A DNA stretch of 64,000 nt from Roseibium album. GTDB lineage: Bacteria; Pseudomonadota; Alphaproteobacteria; Rhizobiales; Stappiaceae. This document shows, in pieces, positions 1 through 7,880 of the stretch. The position numbers and the translations under genes are program-made. Location: NCBI GenBank assembly GCA_001404055.1, contig CXTY01000040.1, forward strand, positions 1-64,000. Direction: 5' to 3'. The notes under the pieces are model-generated. The model was not told the DNA's origin. It saw nothing but the letters and a program-made list of their open reading frames with translations, and did not search any database. Every line of letters starts with the position of its first letter. Positions within the stretch are counted from its first letter, which is position 1.

Positions 1-250
1 TAACCCTTACTTAAAACAACCCAAATACCCCAAAAGATATCCAAGCCGTTCCGCAAGACCAACGCCGCCTACGCTTCCCTTCCTTCAATAATCAAATTGT
101 CAAAGAACAGAGGAAATTTCCTCGAAGCTTCCAACCAATCCCGCAAACAAAATCAACCCAATACCGAACCTCTAGATCCGGCCCAATCAAGCCAATTTTC
201 AGGAATTAAGGTCAAAAAACCTTCCCGCCAGCGACGTTGCCGCCGTCGAT
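1..250 (-). other. rRNA operon leader (16S rRNA lies off the left edge)
   Basis: Read on the minus strand, this stretch contains TGTTCTTTGACA followed by an ATTGAAG..AAG..GCG..GGCGGCG pattern. That is the familiar leader just upstream of 16S rRNA in Rhizobiales. It starts below a strong promoter at 257-285 and runs off the window before mature 16S begins. The plus strand could encode an 88-residue peptide from a TTG at 97, but its composition is unlike protein and I reject it. Leader identity is from memory of the family pattern; the rRNA gene itself is not visible. Confidence 0.75.
98..109 (-). promoter_or_regulatory. boxA-like antitermination element in the rRNA leader
   Basis: TGTTCTTTGACA on the minus strand resembles the bacterial boxA consensus (TGCTCTTTAACA), where NusB/NusE load to prevent Rho termination of rRNA transcripts. 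It lies about 150 bases downstream of the proposed rrn promoter, a usual place. Confidence 0.6.
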
Positions 251-256
251 GTGCGG

Positions 257-285
257 GTTATACGCACCACCCAAACCAACGTCAA
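257..285 (-). promoter_or_regulatory. rRNA operon promoter (sigma-70 type)
   Basis: On the minus strand TTGACG (280-285) and TATAAC (257-262) are separated by exactly 17 bases. The upstream 60-70 bases (about 291-360) are strongly A/T rich with A and T tracts, like an UP element. Together with the downstream leader this is a convincing rrn promoter. It lies only 95 bp beyond the stop of the thiolase gene, which is transcribed in the same direction. Confidence 0.75.
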
Positions 286-380
286 CAGCCAAATTCAAAT
301 AATCTCAAAAAATCTCATATTTCTTACACAAAACCTGAAAAACCTTTTTGTTACAGTCACTAAAGGTAGCTTAGCCGGTT

Positions 381-1544
381 CTATCTCGTGACTTCTACCA
401 CCATTCCGGACGCCAATCCTCCAGCTGCTGCAATCAGCGCCATGCCGTAAGATTGTGCATTGCCGCATTCCTCGCTGCTTCGCAGCATGCTTTCATAGAG
501 TTGAACGGCAAGAATAGCGCCAGACCCACCAATCGGGTGCCCTCTGGCAAGCGCACCACCCAGTATGTTGACCTGCTCCGGCGCAAGATTCAACGCTTCC
601 ATCGTTACCATGGCCTGAACTGCATAGGCCTCCATCAGCTCTATGTTGGCAATATCGGTCGTGGACATGCTCAACTTGCCCAATAGAGCCTGTGCAGTGG
701 ATATCGGGCCAAGCGCAGGATCGGCCGGATCACATCCGCTGCTCAGGCCGTCAAGGATCTTGAGCCCTGGCCCTTGTTGTTCTCCTTGAACATGCTCTGC
801 GACCAACAGCACTGCAGCAGCACCGTCTGCCTCACAGGCGATTGTCGCCGCGCTTAACCCCGTTTCGCTACTTCCCGTCAGAACAGGCGCGCGGAGAGCA
901 GTCTTTGTTGCAAGGTTCCGCGTAAAGGTGTCTGTTATAGGAGCCCCATCCTGAAGCTGGACAAGACTTTGTTGCAAATTTTCAGCCGATCCGCGCGCTT
1001 TTGCGTGTGAGTTCACGGCATATTCGACCTGGGCTTCCCGAGATACGTCTCGCCCGACTGCAAGCCGCGCCGCGGCCTCCGCCAGGTCTGGATCACTGAA
1101 AGGTGGTGGAGCAAATACGGGTCTGCTGTAGGCGACCGCCTCATTCTCTTGATCCTTCGGCCTGTGCATTCTTATGGGAGAACGTGAAAAGCTCTCCGTA
1201 CCTCCTGCAAGAACACAGGTTGCGGCCCCTGACTCAATCATCCTCATGCCCAGCAGAATGGCGTCGAGCCCTGAACAGCACTGCGTATCAATGGTCAGAG
1301 ATGGAACGGATTGAGGGATGCCCGCACGCAGAGCTGCCAGTCGCGCCGGGTTGCCGCCTCCATAAAGCGCATTGCCCAAGATGACGTAATCTACCTGGTC
1401 TGGCGAAAGATCCGCATCCTGGATCAATCGAGACAACACTGGCGCCGCCAGTTCATCGGCCTGCAAATGGCAGAATGCACCGCCCCTTGGTGCAACTGGC
1501 GTCCGCCTCGCCGCTGCGATCACTGCATGGCGCCGATTCGTCAT
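381..1544 (-). CDS. Thiolase-family protein linked to biotin uptake genes (YhfS-like)
   Basis: A 387-residue thiolase-fold protein. The nucleophile region DTQCCSGLDA has Cys89 at the usual place, and the His motif GHPIG (His336) is present. Two other canonical catalytic residues look changed. The NEAF Asn is Met in LMEAYA, and the C-terminal acid/base Cys of the CxGG motif is Ala in IAAAGGLASG (about 371-380). It overlaps the ligase stop by 4 bp (ATGA), so the two are translationally coupled. Bacillus subtilis has a similar trio, yhfU-yhfT-yhfS (BioY, acyl-CoA ligase, thiolase). A role in processing an acyl-CoA tied to biotin or pimelate supply is inference; ordinary acetyl-CoA acetyltransferase activity is doubtful. 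Confidence 0.8.
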   Translation of the reverse strand: MTNRRHAVIAAARRTPVAPRGGAFCHLQADELAAPVLSRLIQDADLSPDQVDYVILGNALYGGGNPARLAALRAGIPQSVPSLTIDTQCCSGLDAILLGMRMIESGAATCVLAGGTESFSRSPIRMHRPKDQENEAVAYSRPVFAPPPFSDPDLAEAAARLAVGRDVSREAQVEYAVNSHAKARGSAENLQQSLVQLQDGAPITDTFTRNLATKTALRAPVLTGSSETGLSAATIACEADGAAAVLLVAEHVQGEQQGPGLKILDGLSSGCDPADPALGPISTAQALLGKLSMSTTDIANIELMEAYAVQAMVTMEALNLAPEQVNILGGALARGHPIGGSGAILAVQLYESMLRSSEECGNAQSYGMALIAAAGGLASGMVVEVTR

Positions 1545-2992
1545 GTTCCGTCGTCTCTTTCTTGTCCCATAAAGTTCGCTGTAATTTCTCTGATGTCCGG
1601 TTTTCCACCCGCAGTCAGAGGCAGATGATCACGAAAATGAAACCGCCGGGGAACTTTGCCCGTCGCTAGATGCATCTTACAATGGCGCAAAAGATCCATT
1701 TCTGCATCCGCCAAGGACACCGACAATTTGATAACGGCTTCCAGCACCTGCCCGCGGACCGGATCCTGTACACCGGTCACGATTGCCATCTCAACTGCCG
1801 GATGACGAGCCAGAACGGCCTCCACTTCCTCCGGGTAGACATTCAAACCGGAGGTTATCACCATGCGGTTTGCACGGCCTGTCAGGAAAAGAAAACCTTC
1901 AGTATCCAGATAACCATGATCACCAAACGTCAGCCAGCCATTCTGCCAGCGTGTGTGGTCTGAGTTGCCGGAGACATAACCGGAAAAAAGCAGATCGCTT
2001 TTCACCCAGATCGGGCCGGTCACGTTTTCCGAGGCGGGCGCCACCGGATCACCGATTGCAATATCGACGCCCTTTGCAGCGCGTCCGACAGAACCGGCAG
2101 GTATTTCGTCTTCAGCTCCAGACACCGTGATGAAGCTGGTTTCCGATGCGCCGTAAAATTCAAACAACCCGGCACCCGGAAAAAACTTGTTGAGTGCCCG
2201 CCTGTCCTCTTCACGCCATTTGGCCCCGCTCACGAGCACCTGGCGCAGGGCATCCAACGAGCCCCCGCGCTTTGCGGCTTCTGCCAGATAGTGAACTTGC
2301 GTAGGCGTTGCGTAAAGACTGGCGCCGTTCTGCGATCTTGCAATTTCGGCCAGCAACGCGCGCGGATCGAAATGGTGCAGCAGGACAACTTCCCGCCCGC
2401 TCGCAAGACCGTAAATCGCACCATATAAGTGAAGCGAGTGCACCAATTGCCCAGCCAGGATAATTCGGGCGTCTTCCGGCGTTTCAAATTCCGCATCACT
2501 CAGCACGAAGCTCTGCAGCCAGGAACCGTGGTTTCTCAAATACCCTTTTGGAAGGCCGGTCGACCCTGAGGTGAAGCCAACATAAAAAGGGTCGTCTTCT
2601 TTCGGCGCAGCGCCGTCAACCGGAACATAGTTTTCCCGCTGATCGGTATCGATGTCTGAAAAGGTTTCGTAGACCGCATTGTCTATCTGAAGGTCGGGAC
2701 TTGTCGCAGCTTTCGCATCACTCTGTTGTGCCACGGGCCAATCAGGGTCCAGCACCATCGCGATGCGAGCGTTGCGAGCGCAAGCGAAAAAACAAACGAT
2801 GAGAGCGAGGGGATCTTCAAGGGTCAACGCTATCCGCCCGCCCCGGGGCGAGTGACGGCGAAGATAATCTTCTGCCGTCTCGATTTTCAGGACCAGGTTT
2901 TGCCAACTCAGCCTAGTCACACCGCAGGTTATCGCGGTTTTATCGGGAGCGTTCCTGGCAAAGTCGTCAAGCTTGTCGCCGATATATGCCAT
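1541..2992 (-). CDS. AMP-forming acyl-CoA ligase linked to BioY (YhfT-like)
   Basis: A 483-residue member of the ANL (acyl-adenylate) superfamily. The P-loop motif GFTSGSTGLPKG is near residues 139-150, the FYGASET motif follows, and the C-terminal domain has GDHGYLD, GRANRMVITSGLNVYPEEVE and a GGKPD lysine near the end. It should adenylate a carboxylic acid and load it on CoA. It lies 29 bp downstream of bioY and overlaps the thiolase, giving bioY-ligase-thiolase. The substrate is unknown; a dicarboxylic or medium-chain acid of the pimelate type is a reasonable guess from context, but no residue proves it. Confidence 0.85.
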   Translation of the reverse strand: MAYIGDKLDDFARNAPDKTAITCGVTRLSWQNLVLKIETAEDYLRRHSPRGGRIALTLEDPLALIVCFFACARNARIAMVLDPDWPVAQQSDAKAATSPDLQIDNAVYETFSDIDTDQRENYVPVDGAAPKEDDPFYVGFTSGSTGLPKGYLRNHGSWLQSFVLSDAEFETPEDARIILAGQLVHSLHLYGAIYGLASGREVVLLHHFDPRALLAEIARSQNGASLYATPTQVHYLAEAAKRGGSLDALRQVLVSGAKWREEDRRALNKFFPGAGLFEFYGASETSFITVSGAEDEIPAGSVGRAAKGVDIAIGDPVAPASENVTGPIWVKSDLLFSGYVSGNSDHTRWQNGWLTFGDHGYLDTEGFLFLTGRANRMVITSGLNVYPEEVEAVLARHPAVEMAIVTGVQDPVRGQVLEAVIKLSVSLADAEMDLLRHCKMHLATGKVPRRFHFRDHLPLTAGGKPDIREITANFMGQERDDGT

Positions 2993-3021
2993 AGCCCTCG
3001 AACTCTCGATGCAAGAGGCTC

Positions 3022-3576
3022 TTAGGAACGTGTGAACAGAGCTCCAGGCAGCCCACGCGCAACGGTTTGAGTTACGAGTGCTGTAATTGCGACTTTGATC
3101 AGGTCGCCTGGAATATAGACCGCGCTCGCGATTGCCGCTTTTGGCAGTGACAAACCAGCCATGTAGGCAACACCAGGAATGCCAAAGATATAGACAACAA
3201 GGATACCGCCAACAGTAGCCGAAATCGCAGCAGCAACAAGAACATTCAGGTCATTGGTTGCCCGCATGATCCAGCCTGCAACAAAAGCGCCGATCGGCCA
3301 GCCGATGAGAAAGCCAACAGATGGGCTTGCGAATACACTCAATCCGCCTCTGCCACCAGCAAGAAACGGAGCGCCAAGAGCCACGAGAAACAGGAACAAA
3401 AGGACCGCGAGCCCACCACGGACCGGGCCGAGCATGACGCCGGCAAGCATGACACCAAGAGTTTGAGCTGTGATCGGGACGCCGCCCAAGAAAGGTATTG
3501 CGACCGGCGGAACCAGACCCAATGCAGCAATCAAAGCCGCATAAAATGCAATATGAACTAGTGAACGGTCAGCCAT
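3022..3576 (-). CDS. bioY: Biotin transporter substrate-binding (S) component BioY
   Basis: A 184-residue hydrophobic protein with about six membrane spans. The BioY signature region GGVPITAQTLGVMLAGVMLG and the following GGRGGLSVFASPSVGFLIG are both present. BioY is the biotin-binding S component of an ECF transporter in the inner membrane. The energising subunits BioN and BioM are encoded just upstream on the same strand, separated by 148 bp that carry inverted and direct repeats, so bioY may also have its own promoter. Length is typical of the family. Confidence 0.95.
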   Translation of the reverse strand: MADRSLVHIAFYAALIAALGLVPPVAIPFLGGVPITAQTLGVMLAGVMLGPVRGGLAVLLFLFLVALGAPFLAGGRGGLSVFASPSVGFLIGWPIGAFVAGWIMRATNDLNVLVAAAISATVGGILVVYIFGIPGVAYMAGLSLPKAAIASAVYIPGDLIKVAITALVTQTVARGLPGALFTRS

Positions 3577-3632
3577 ATCGTATTCAAACCTTCTTCTCTA
3601 TGTCGTGTCTAGAGATGCATGCAGTTTAGTCT

Positions 3633-3651
3633 AGCATATCTATTGTATGCT
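3633..3651. promoter_or_regulatory. Inverted repeat upstream of bioY, possible operator
   Basis: AGCATA (3633-3638) and TATGCT (3646-3651) form perfect arms around a 7-base spacer, immediately followed by the palindrome GCTGCGCAGC (3649-3658). The 148 bp between bioN and bioY also has a 9-base direct repeat, ATTCTTAAG, at 3684-3692 and 3716-3724, 32 bp apart. I did not find the known BioR box (TTATMKATAA) here. The dyad is a candidate regulator site only. Confidence 0.4.
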
Positions 3652-3724
3652 GCGCAGCACCATCTTGAAAGCGGATAGCCCATATTCTTAAGGAATGCCA
3701 GGCTTATCCGTATTAATTCTTAAG

Positions 3725-4333
3725 TTACCTTGACAGTCCTTCGGCGCCCCCACGCGCTTTCAGGGCTTCAGCAACATTGTCGGACATGCGAAGTGATTGA
3801 ATCGCAAAAGGTGCAAGCAATCTCCACGAATTTTTCGCGCCACTGCGTGCCTGGTAAGCTTCCCTCAACATGGAGAAAACTTCAAGCATGTGTGGGGCGA
3901 ACCGGAGGACAAGCGTAACACCAAGCGCAGGCCTACGGGGCGACATTCCAAGCCACTGCAGAGGCTTGAAAAGCGGCTGCACGGCTTCCAGCATGTCGTC
4001 CATACGCGTGGTTATCGATACAAAGTTTGCGGCAAGGATCATGACTATGAGCCGCAGAACAACCGTAACCCCTTCAAAAAAGGTACCTGAGAACCAGTGA
4101 AGTCCCAATAGAATTGCAAGGAACATTGACAGTCCGCGTAGAAGCTTCAACTGCATAAGCCCTTCGCGGCCCAAAGACGCATAAAGGCCAACGACCACCG
4201 CAAGACAGGGAAGAAAAACCCAAAAATCCTGGACTCTGAAAAGGATCAGGCTTCCGATCGCCACAACGAGGAGCTTGAGGCTTGCAGGTAACCTGTGCGC
4301 CCAGCTCTCACCATGAAGATAGATCGAGATCAC
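3725..4333 (-). CDS. bioN: Biotin ECF transporter T component BioN
   Basis: A 202-residue integral membrane protein of the EcfT/CbiQ family. Hydrophobic spans lie near residues 20-60, 85-110 and 120-145. The cytoplasmic coupling region carries two Arg-containing motifs typical of T components (PALGVTLVLRFAPHM and the later SDNVAEALKARGG with the A-R-G motif). It couples ATP hydrolysis by BioM to the S component BioY. It overlaps the bioM stop by 4 bp (ATGA), so the pair is translationally coupled. Confidence 0.9.
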   Translation of the reverse strand: MISIYLHGESWAHRLPASLKLLVVAIGSLILFRVQDFWVFLPCLAVVVGLYASLGREGLMQLKLLRGLSMFLAILLGLHWFSGTFFEGVTVVLRLIVMILAANFVSITTRMDDMLEAVQPLFKPLQWLGMSPRRPALGVTLVLRFAPHMLEVFSMLREAYQARSGAKNSWRLLAPFAIQSLRMSDNVAEALKARGGAEGLSR

Positions 4334-5106
4334 AGCGCCGCGAGCTCCATTCTGGTTCCTGATTTCAATTGAATGTCATCTTTGTAGGCAGCCAGAACCT
4401 GTTGCGGAGGTCCGTCCATGCGTATTCGGCTGTCTTCCAGCCACAGAACCCGATCAAATTCTTCAAAGTGGCTCAGGTCGTGGCTAACCATAATTATCTT
4501 CTGTGGCAAAGACATCAGCTTGCCAAATATCCTGCGCATTGCGAGCGCATCCAGGCTGGTCATAGGCTCGTCCAGAACCAGAAGCTGCGGCTCCATAACC
4601 AGAACGGCAAGAATGCAAATCAGCTGTTTCTGGCCTTCGGAAAGTTCCGCAATTGGATTAGCTGCCAGTTCCTCACACCCATGTTGCGCGAGAAACGCGC
4701 GTGCACGGATCCGACTTTCGTCCTTGCCAGCACCAAGTTGGGTCAGACCAAACGCGATTTCTTCCTCAACGGTCGGAAATATCGCCTGATGGTCCGGGTT
4801 TTGAAAAACAAATCCGACGTGGCGTGGCAATTCTGGCTCGGCTTTTTCCGACGGTGCACCAAACAGGGTCAGCGTGCCGTTATCAGGTGACCGCAAGCCA
4901 TTTATGAGACGGATAAAGGAGCTTTTCCCGGAACCGTTAAGCCCGATGATACCAATTCGGTGTTCTGACAACGAGAGTGTCAGGTTCTTCAAGACAGGGC
5001 GTTGGCCGAGCGTAAGGCTTACATCATCGAAAACCGCATAGGTGTCCAAATCTGGATCGCAAACGCGTGTTATTTCGCTATTTTTCTTTTTGGGCCAGAG
5101 CGCCAT
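4330..5106 (-). CDS. bioM: Biotin ECF transporter ATPase BioM
   Basis: A 258-residue ABC ATPase of the EcfA type. Walker A is GLNGSGKSS (about 56-64), the Q-loop is FVFQNPDHQAIF, the signature is LSEGQKQ (atypical LSGGQ, common in ECF ATPases), Walker B is LLVLDEP, and the switch His is in MVSHD. First gene of the bioMN(Y) cluster. A GAGG sits a few bases before the ATG. Upstream is mocR on the same strand, 90 bp away, with no clear terminator. Confidence 0.92.
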   Translation of the reverse strand: MALWPKKKNSEITRVCDPDLDTYAVFDDVSLTLGQRPVLKNLTLSLSEHRIGIIGLNGSGKSSFIRLINGLRSPDNGTLTLFGAPSEKAEPELPRHVGFVFQNPDHQAIFPTVEEEIAFGLTQLGAGKDESRIRARAFLAQHGCEELAANPIAELSEGQKQLICILAVLVMEPQLLVLDEPMTSLDALAMRRIFGKLMSLPQKIIMVSHDLSHFEEFDRVLWLEDSRIRMDGPPQQVLAAYKDDIQLKSGTRMELAAL

Positions 5107-5196
5107 GTCACCTCGCCGCAGCCGTCACTGGGCAGCCAAATCCAATTTTTGTTCGGGCTGCTTATTGACTGGATGTGCCTTGTTGTCAAAGAGGCT

Positions 5197-6606
5197 TTAT
5201 CCTACCGGGCGCGTCAAAACTGGCAAATCGGCCAATTGGTCAATGGTTGCCTTGACCCTGTTCAAAGCCCAGCAATACCTATCTTCTGACTCCTCAGAAC
5301 CGAAGGTAATGCGAATGTAAGGCGCTGGTGCGTGATCCTTGACCTGAAAATAGCGGGACGACAAAACCGAAATCCCTTGATGGGAGAGCGCTGCCTGTAG
5401 CGCGTCCGGGTCCACGTGATCGGGTAACTGCAACCAACCGAAAACCTTGGTAACATCACCTTGCAGGAAAAAGGGGGAAAGGATATCGCGTGCGCTCTGA
5501 AACCGGCTTCGATTGGCCTTGCGTTTCAAACGCAAAGTCTTGAACAAATGGCCTTCTCGAACCCAGCCCGCAATTAGTTCTGCGGTAATCGGCGAGGCCA
5601 TCCATGTGCTTTCGCCAATCTTGTTTCGAATTGAATCGCCGAAGGCTTCCGGAACATGGACAAACCCAATACGGCTGCCCGGCGAGCAAACCTTGGAGAT
5701 ACTGGCAATGGATGCGGTGCGTTCGGGAGCAAGCGCGCCGAATGCCGGTAAAGTTTCGGGCAAGAACGGCGTATAGGGATCGTCCTCGACGATCTTCACG
5801 TCATGATCCCTGGCGACCCGAACCAGATTTTGTCTTTCTTCAATCGACATCGTATGGGTTGTCGGATTTTGCATGTTCGGCATCAAGAAGACACCCTTAA
5901 CCGCATGAGACCTGGCCGCATGCGCCAGTGCTTCGGGATCCATCGCCCCGTAACCACCGTCTGATCGGCGTAGAGCGGGCAGGGGCACGACCTTCAACCC
6001 AATACCTGCCAGCGAGCTGAAGATGGAGGGATAGGTGAACTGGTCGACAGCAATTGCGTCTCCTGAACGAAACAAAGCCTGACAGGTTACCTGGATTCCG
6101 TGCTGGGCACCGCAAGTTACCGCCACCCGGGCCGGGTCCGCCTCCAGACCATAGTCCTTGAACACCAGAACGCCTGTTTCACGGTGCGCATTCAGACCTT
6201 CAGAGGGAACAAACCCGTTCAACCGGTCTATTCCGACGGTTCTGGCCATTCGCACCAGCCCATCTGAAAGGCTTGGATTCAAATGCGGATAGGCAAAATT
6301 CCTGGCAAGATCACAGGTTTCTGGCTCATTTTCCTTCGGGATCAGTGGTGAGACTTTCTGGGATTCCGTCGCAATATAAGTGCCGCGCCCGGTTTCGCCC
6401 TTTACCAGACGGCGCCTTTCCGCTTCGCTATAAGCCCGGGTGATCGTTCCAAGGGTCACACCCAGTTGATAAGCGAGTTCACGCTGCGGCGGCAACCGGT
6501 CACCCTGCACCAGAGCGCCTTCACTGATATCGGCCTCCAGCGCATCTGCAATTGCCAGATAAATCGGCCCCTGCGCCGCTTCGATGTTCGGGATCCACAT
6601 TGTCAT
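5197..6606 (-). CDS. MocR-type transcriptional regulator (GntR HTH + aminotransferase-like domain)
   Basis: A 469-residue MocR/PdxR-type regulator. The N-terminal winged helix (about 12-80) has the GntR pattern GDRLPPQRELAYQLGV and RGTYI. The rest is a fold-type I aminotransferase domain with Asp in EDDPY (about 275) and a PLP-binding Lys305 in SISKVCSPGSRIGF. Such proteins sense PLP and an amino acid and usually control a divergent gene. Here that gene is the LysE-family exporter, 98 bp away. The spacer holds several repeated half-sites. Likely effector: an amino acid that the exporter carries; identity unknown. Confidence 0.9.
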   Translation of the reverse strand: MTMWIPNIEAAQGPIYLAIADALEADISEGALVQGDRLPPQRELAYQLGVTLGTITRAYSEAERRRLVKGETGRGTYIATESQKVSPLIPKENEPETCDLARNFAYPHLNPSLSDGLVRMARTVGIDRLNGFVPSEGLNAHRETGVLVFKDYGLEADPARVAVTCGAQHGIQVTCQALFRSGDAIAVDQFTYPSIFSSLAGIGLKVVPLPALRRSDGGYGAMDPEALAHAARSHAVKGVFLMPNMQNPTTHTMSIEERQNLVRVARDHDVKIVEDDPYTPFLPETLPAFGALAPERTASIASISKVCSPGSRIGFVHVPEAFGDSIRNKIGESTWMASPITAELIAGWVREGHLFKTLRLKRKANRSRFQSARDILSPFFLQGDVTKVFGWLQLPDHVDPDALQAALSHQGISVLSSRYFQVKDHAPAPYIRITFGSEESEDRYCWALNRVKATIDQLADLPVLTRPVG

Positions 6607-6627
6607 GAGAACAATGTTATCATTGAC

Positions 6628-6701
6628 TGATACAATTTCTCAAGACAATTAGTGTCTCCGTCGCTTTGTATCGATTGTATCGATAACTTGTCTGGAGACA
6701 A
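6628..6701. promoter_or_regulatory. Operator array between mocR and the LysE exporter
   Basis: The 98-bp spacer holds two adjacent copies of TGTATCGAT (6667-6675 and 6676-6684). An inverted, near-identical half-site, TGATACAAT, lies at 6628-6636. Two dyads are also present: AGACA/TGTCT (6643-6657) and TTGTCT/AGACAA (6688-6701), the latter just before the exporter ATG. MocR regulators are known to bind direct repeats of this size. Binding itself is inference. Confidence 0.6.
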
Positions 6702-6704
6702 TTA

Positions 6705-7301
6705 ATGGACCTCACCACATTCATTGCTTTTGCGGTGTTCATCGTCGTCATGACTGGAACGCCTGGTCCAGGAAACCTCACTTTCCTGGCAATCGGCGCC
6801 TCGGCAGGTTACCGCACGGCGTTTCCTGTCATCGTCGCTTCGCAGTTGGGCTCCCTGCCCCTCAAACTCAGTGTCGCGTACGGTCTGGGTCATGTCATGG
6901 CAAGCGGGGGGACAATTGTCACGATCTTCAATGTGCTAAGTATGGCCTATATGAGCTATCTTGCCTGGCGAATTGTCTCTCTGAGTGTAAAGCCCAAGGG
7001 CGAAGTGGCCTTACCCAGCTTTTGGGAAGGGCTTCTAATACATCCGCTCAGCCCGAAAACCTGGGCAATGAACCTCGTCGCCTTCTCAACCTTTCTCGCT
7101 GGAAACGGATTGAGCATCCACGAAAACGCCCTGGTCCTTGTGGCTGGTTTCACCCTTGGCGGCATGGTTTTTCACTCTCTATGGGCGCTTGCCGGGGTTT
7201 CCATCCTGGCCCTGATTGGCGAGGGCCCCATCATGCGGGCAATCACGATCTCAATGGCAATTGCCATGCTGGCAGCCACTGTCTGGGCACTTGCGCTTTG
7301 A
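6705..7301 (+). CDS. LysE/RhtB-family amino-acid exporter
   Basis: A 198-residue inner-membrane protein with about six spans. The family signature GTPGPGNLTFLAIGASAGYRTAFP lies in the first 45 residues, and the mid-region LIHPLSPKTWA matches the usual NPK..W motif with small changes. It should export an amino acid or related metabolite by proton exchange. Control by the divergent MocR regulator is likely from the shared repeat-rich promoter. Substrate cannot be read from sequence. Confidence 0.88.
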   Translation: MDLTTFIAFAVFIVVMTGTPGPGNLTFLAIGASAGYRTAFPVIVASQLGSLPLKLSVAYGLGHVMASGGTIVTIFNVLSMAYMSYLAWRIVSLSVKPKGEVALPSFWEGLLIHPLSPKTWAMNLVAFSTFLAGNGLSIHENALVLVAGFTLGGMVFHSLWALAGVSILALIGEGPIMRAITISMAIAMLAATVWALAL

Positions 7302-7447
7302 ACAGTGATCCATGTCATCCAGTCCGGAAAACAGGGTCGGAAAATGCCAGTTCTCAATTTTTCATATGCTGTCCGGAAGGACACTGAAGCGTTTCGGGAC
7401 AGGGCATGCAAAATGGAAATTCAGCTCTATGAAGAATGAGCCTTTTG

Positions 7448-7485
7448 ACACCGGACGCCTGCAAACTTTTGCGGGCTTCCGGTGT
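7448..7485. terminator. Near-perfect 38-nt hairpin between convergent genes
   Basis: Outer arms ACACCGGA/TCCGGTGT, then one C-T mismatch, GCC/GGC, one T-G wobble and GCAAA/TTTGC around a minimal loop. It lies between the ends of the exporter gene (7301) and the convergent DUF1127 gene (7546), so a bidirectional terminator or transcript-end stabiliser is likely. There is no clear T-run on either side. The rest of 7302-7545 shows nothing else I can support. Confidence 0.5.
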
Positions 7486-7545
7486 GTGAACTTTGTTCAA
7501 ATAGCGAGCGCTCTTTGCCAGGCGTCCGCTCACCTGCTGTTTCAA

Positions 7546-7785
7546 TCACCTTGACAGCAACTCAAGTTCGCGTCGCCAGTTTTCCTCTAAGCTCCGAAGG
7601 TGCGGCGGCGCCTCTTCCAGGCCAATATCCCGCATCAATTCCGGCGTGAGGTCGGTTTGCGTGAGACGCCTGCGCCGCTTTGAAAGGATACTGCCACCCA
7701 ATGCAGTGATAAGGTGAACTAAGGAAAGCAAGTTTCGATTTCCTTGAACAGCATCCTGCTGATCACATAGCGTTAGATTAGACAT
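7546..7785 (-). CDS. DUF1127-family small protein
   Basis: A 79-residue protein with the DUF1127 pattern near the middle: basic KRRRRLTQTDLTPELMRDIGL, where LxDIGL is the hallmark. AAGGAG lies eight bases before the ATG. Small DUF1127 proteins are common in alphaproteobacteria and some act in RNA turnover or in phosphate and carbon control, often with arginine-rich segments. This one is flanked by a LysR gene transcribed away from it. Specific role unknown. Confidence 0.8.
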   Translation of the reverse strand: MSNLTLCDQQDAVQGNRNLLSLVHLITALGGSILSKRRRRLTQTDLTPELMRDIGLEEAPPHLRSLEENWRRELELLSR

Positions 7786-7863
7786 TATTGCAACTCCTTA
7801 ACTTTACGAGTTACATATCGTTCTGTATCACTGATCTTACCAACGAAAAATCAGCGCCATAAC

Positions 7864-7878
7864 ATAAGGAGACCTTAT
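7864..7878 (+). promoter_or_regulatory. Hairpin enclosing the ribosome-binding site of the LysR gene
   Basis: ATAAGG/CCTTAT form a perfect 6-bp stem with a 3-base AGA loop. The AAGGAG ribosome-binding site (7866-7871) for the ATG at 7881 lies in the 5' arm and loop. The RNA could mask its own start site. Equally, the palindrome could be a DNA site for the regulator. Structure is seen; function is inference. Confidence 0.4.
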
Positions 7879-7880
7879 GT

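Noticed and set aside
97..363. Plus-strand 88-codon frame from a TTG start
   Set aside because: It overlies the rRNA promoter and leader, has low-complexity, non-protein-like composition and no ribosome site.
5107..5196. Search for a BioR box (TTATMKATAA) upstream of bioM
   Set aside because: No match found on either strand here or in the bioN-bioY spacer.
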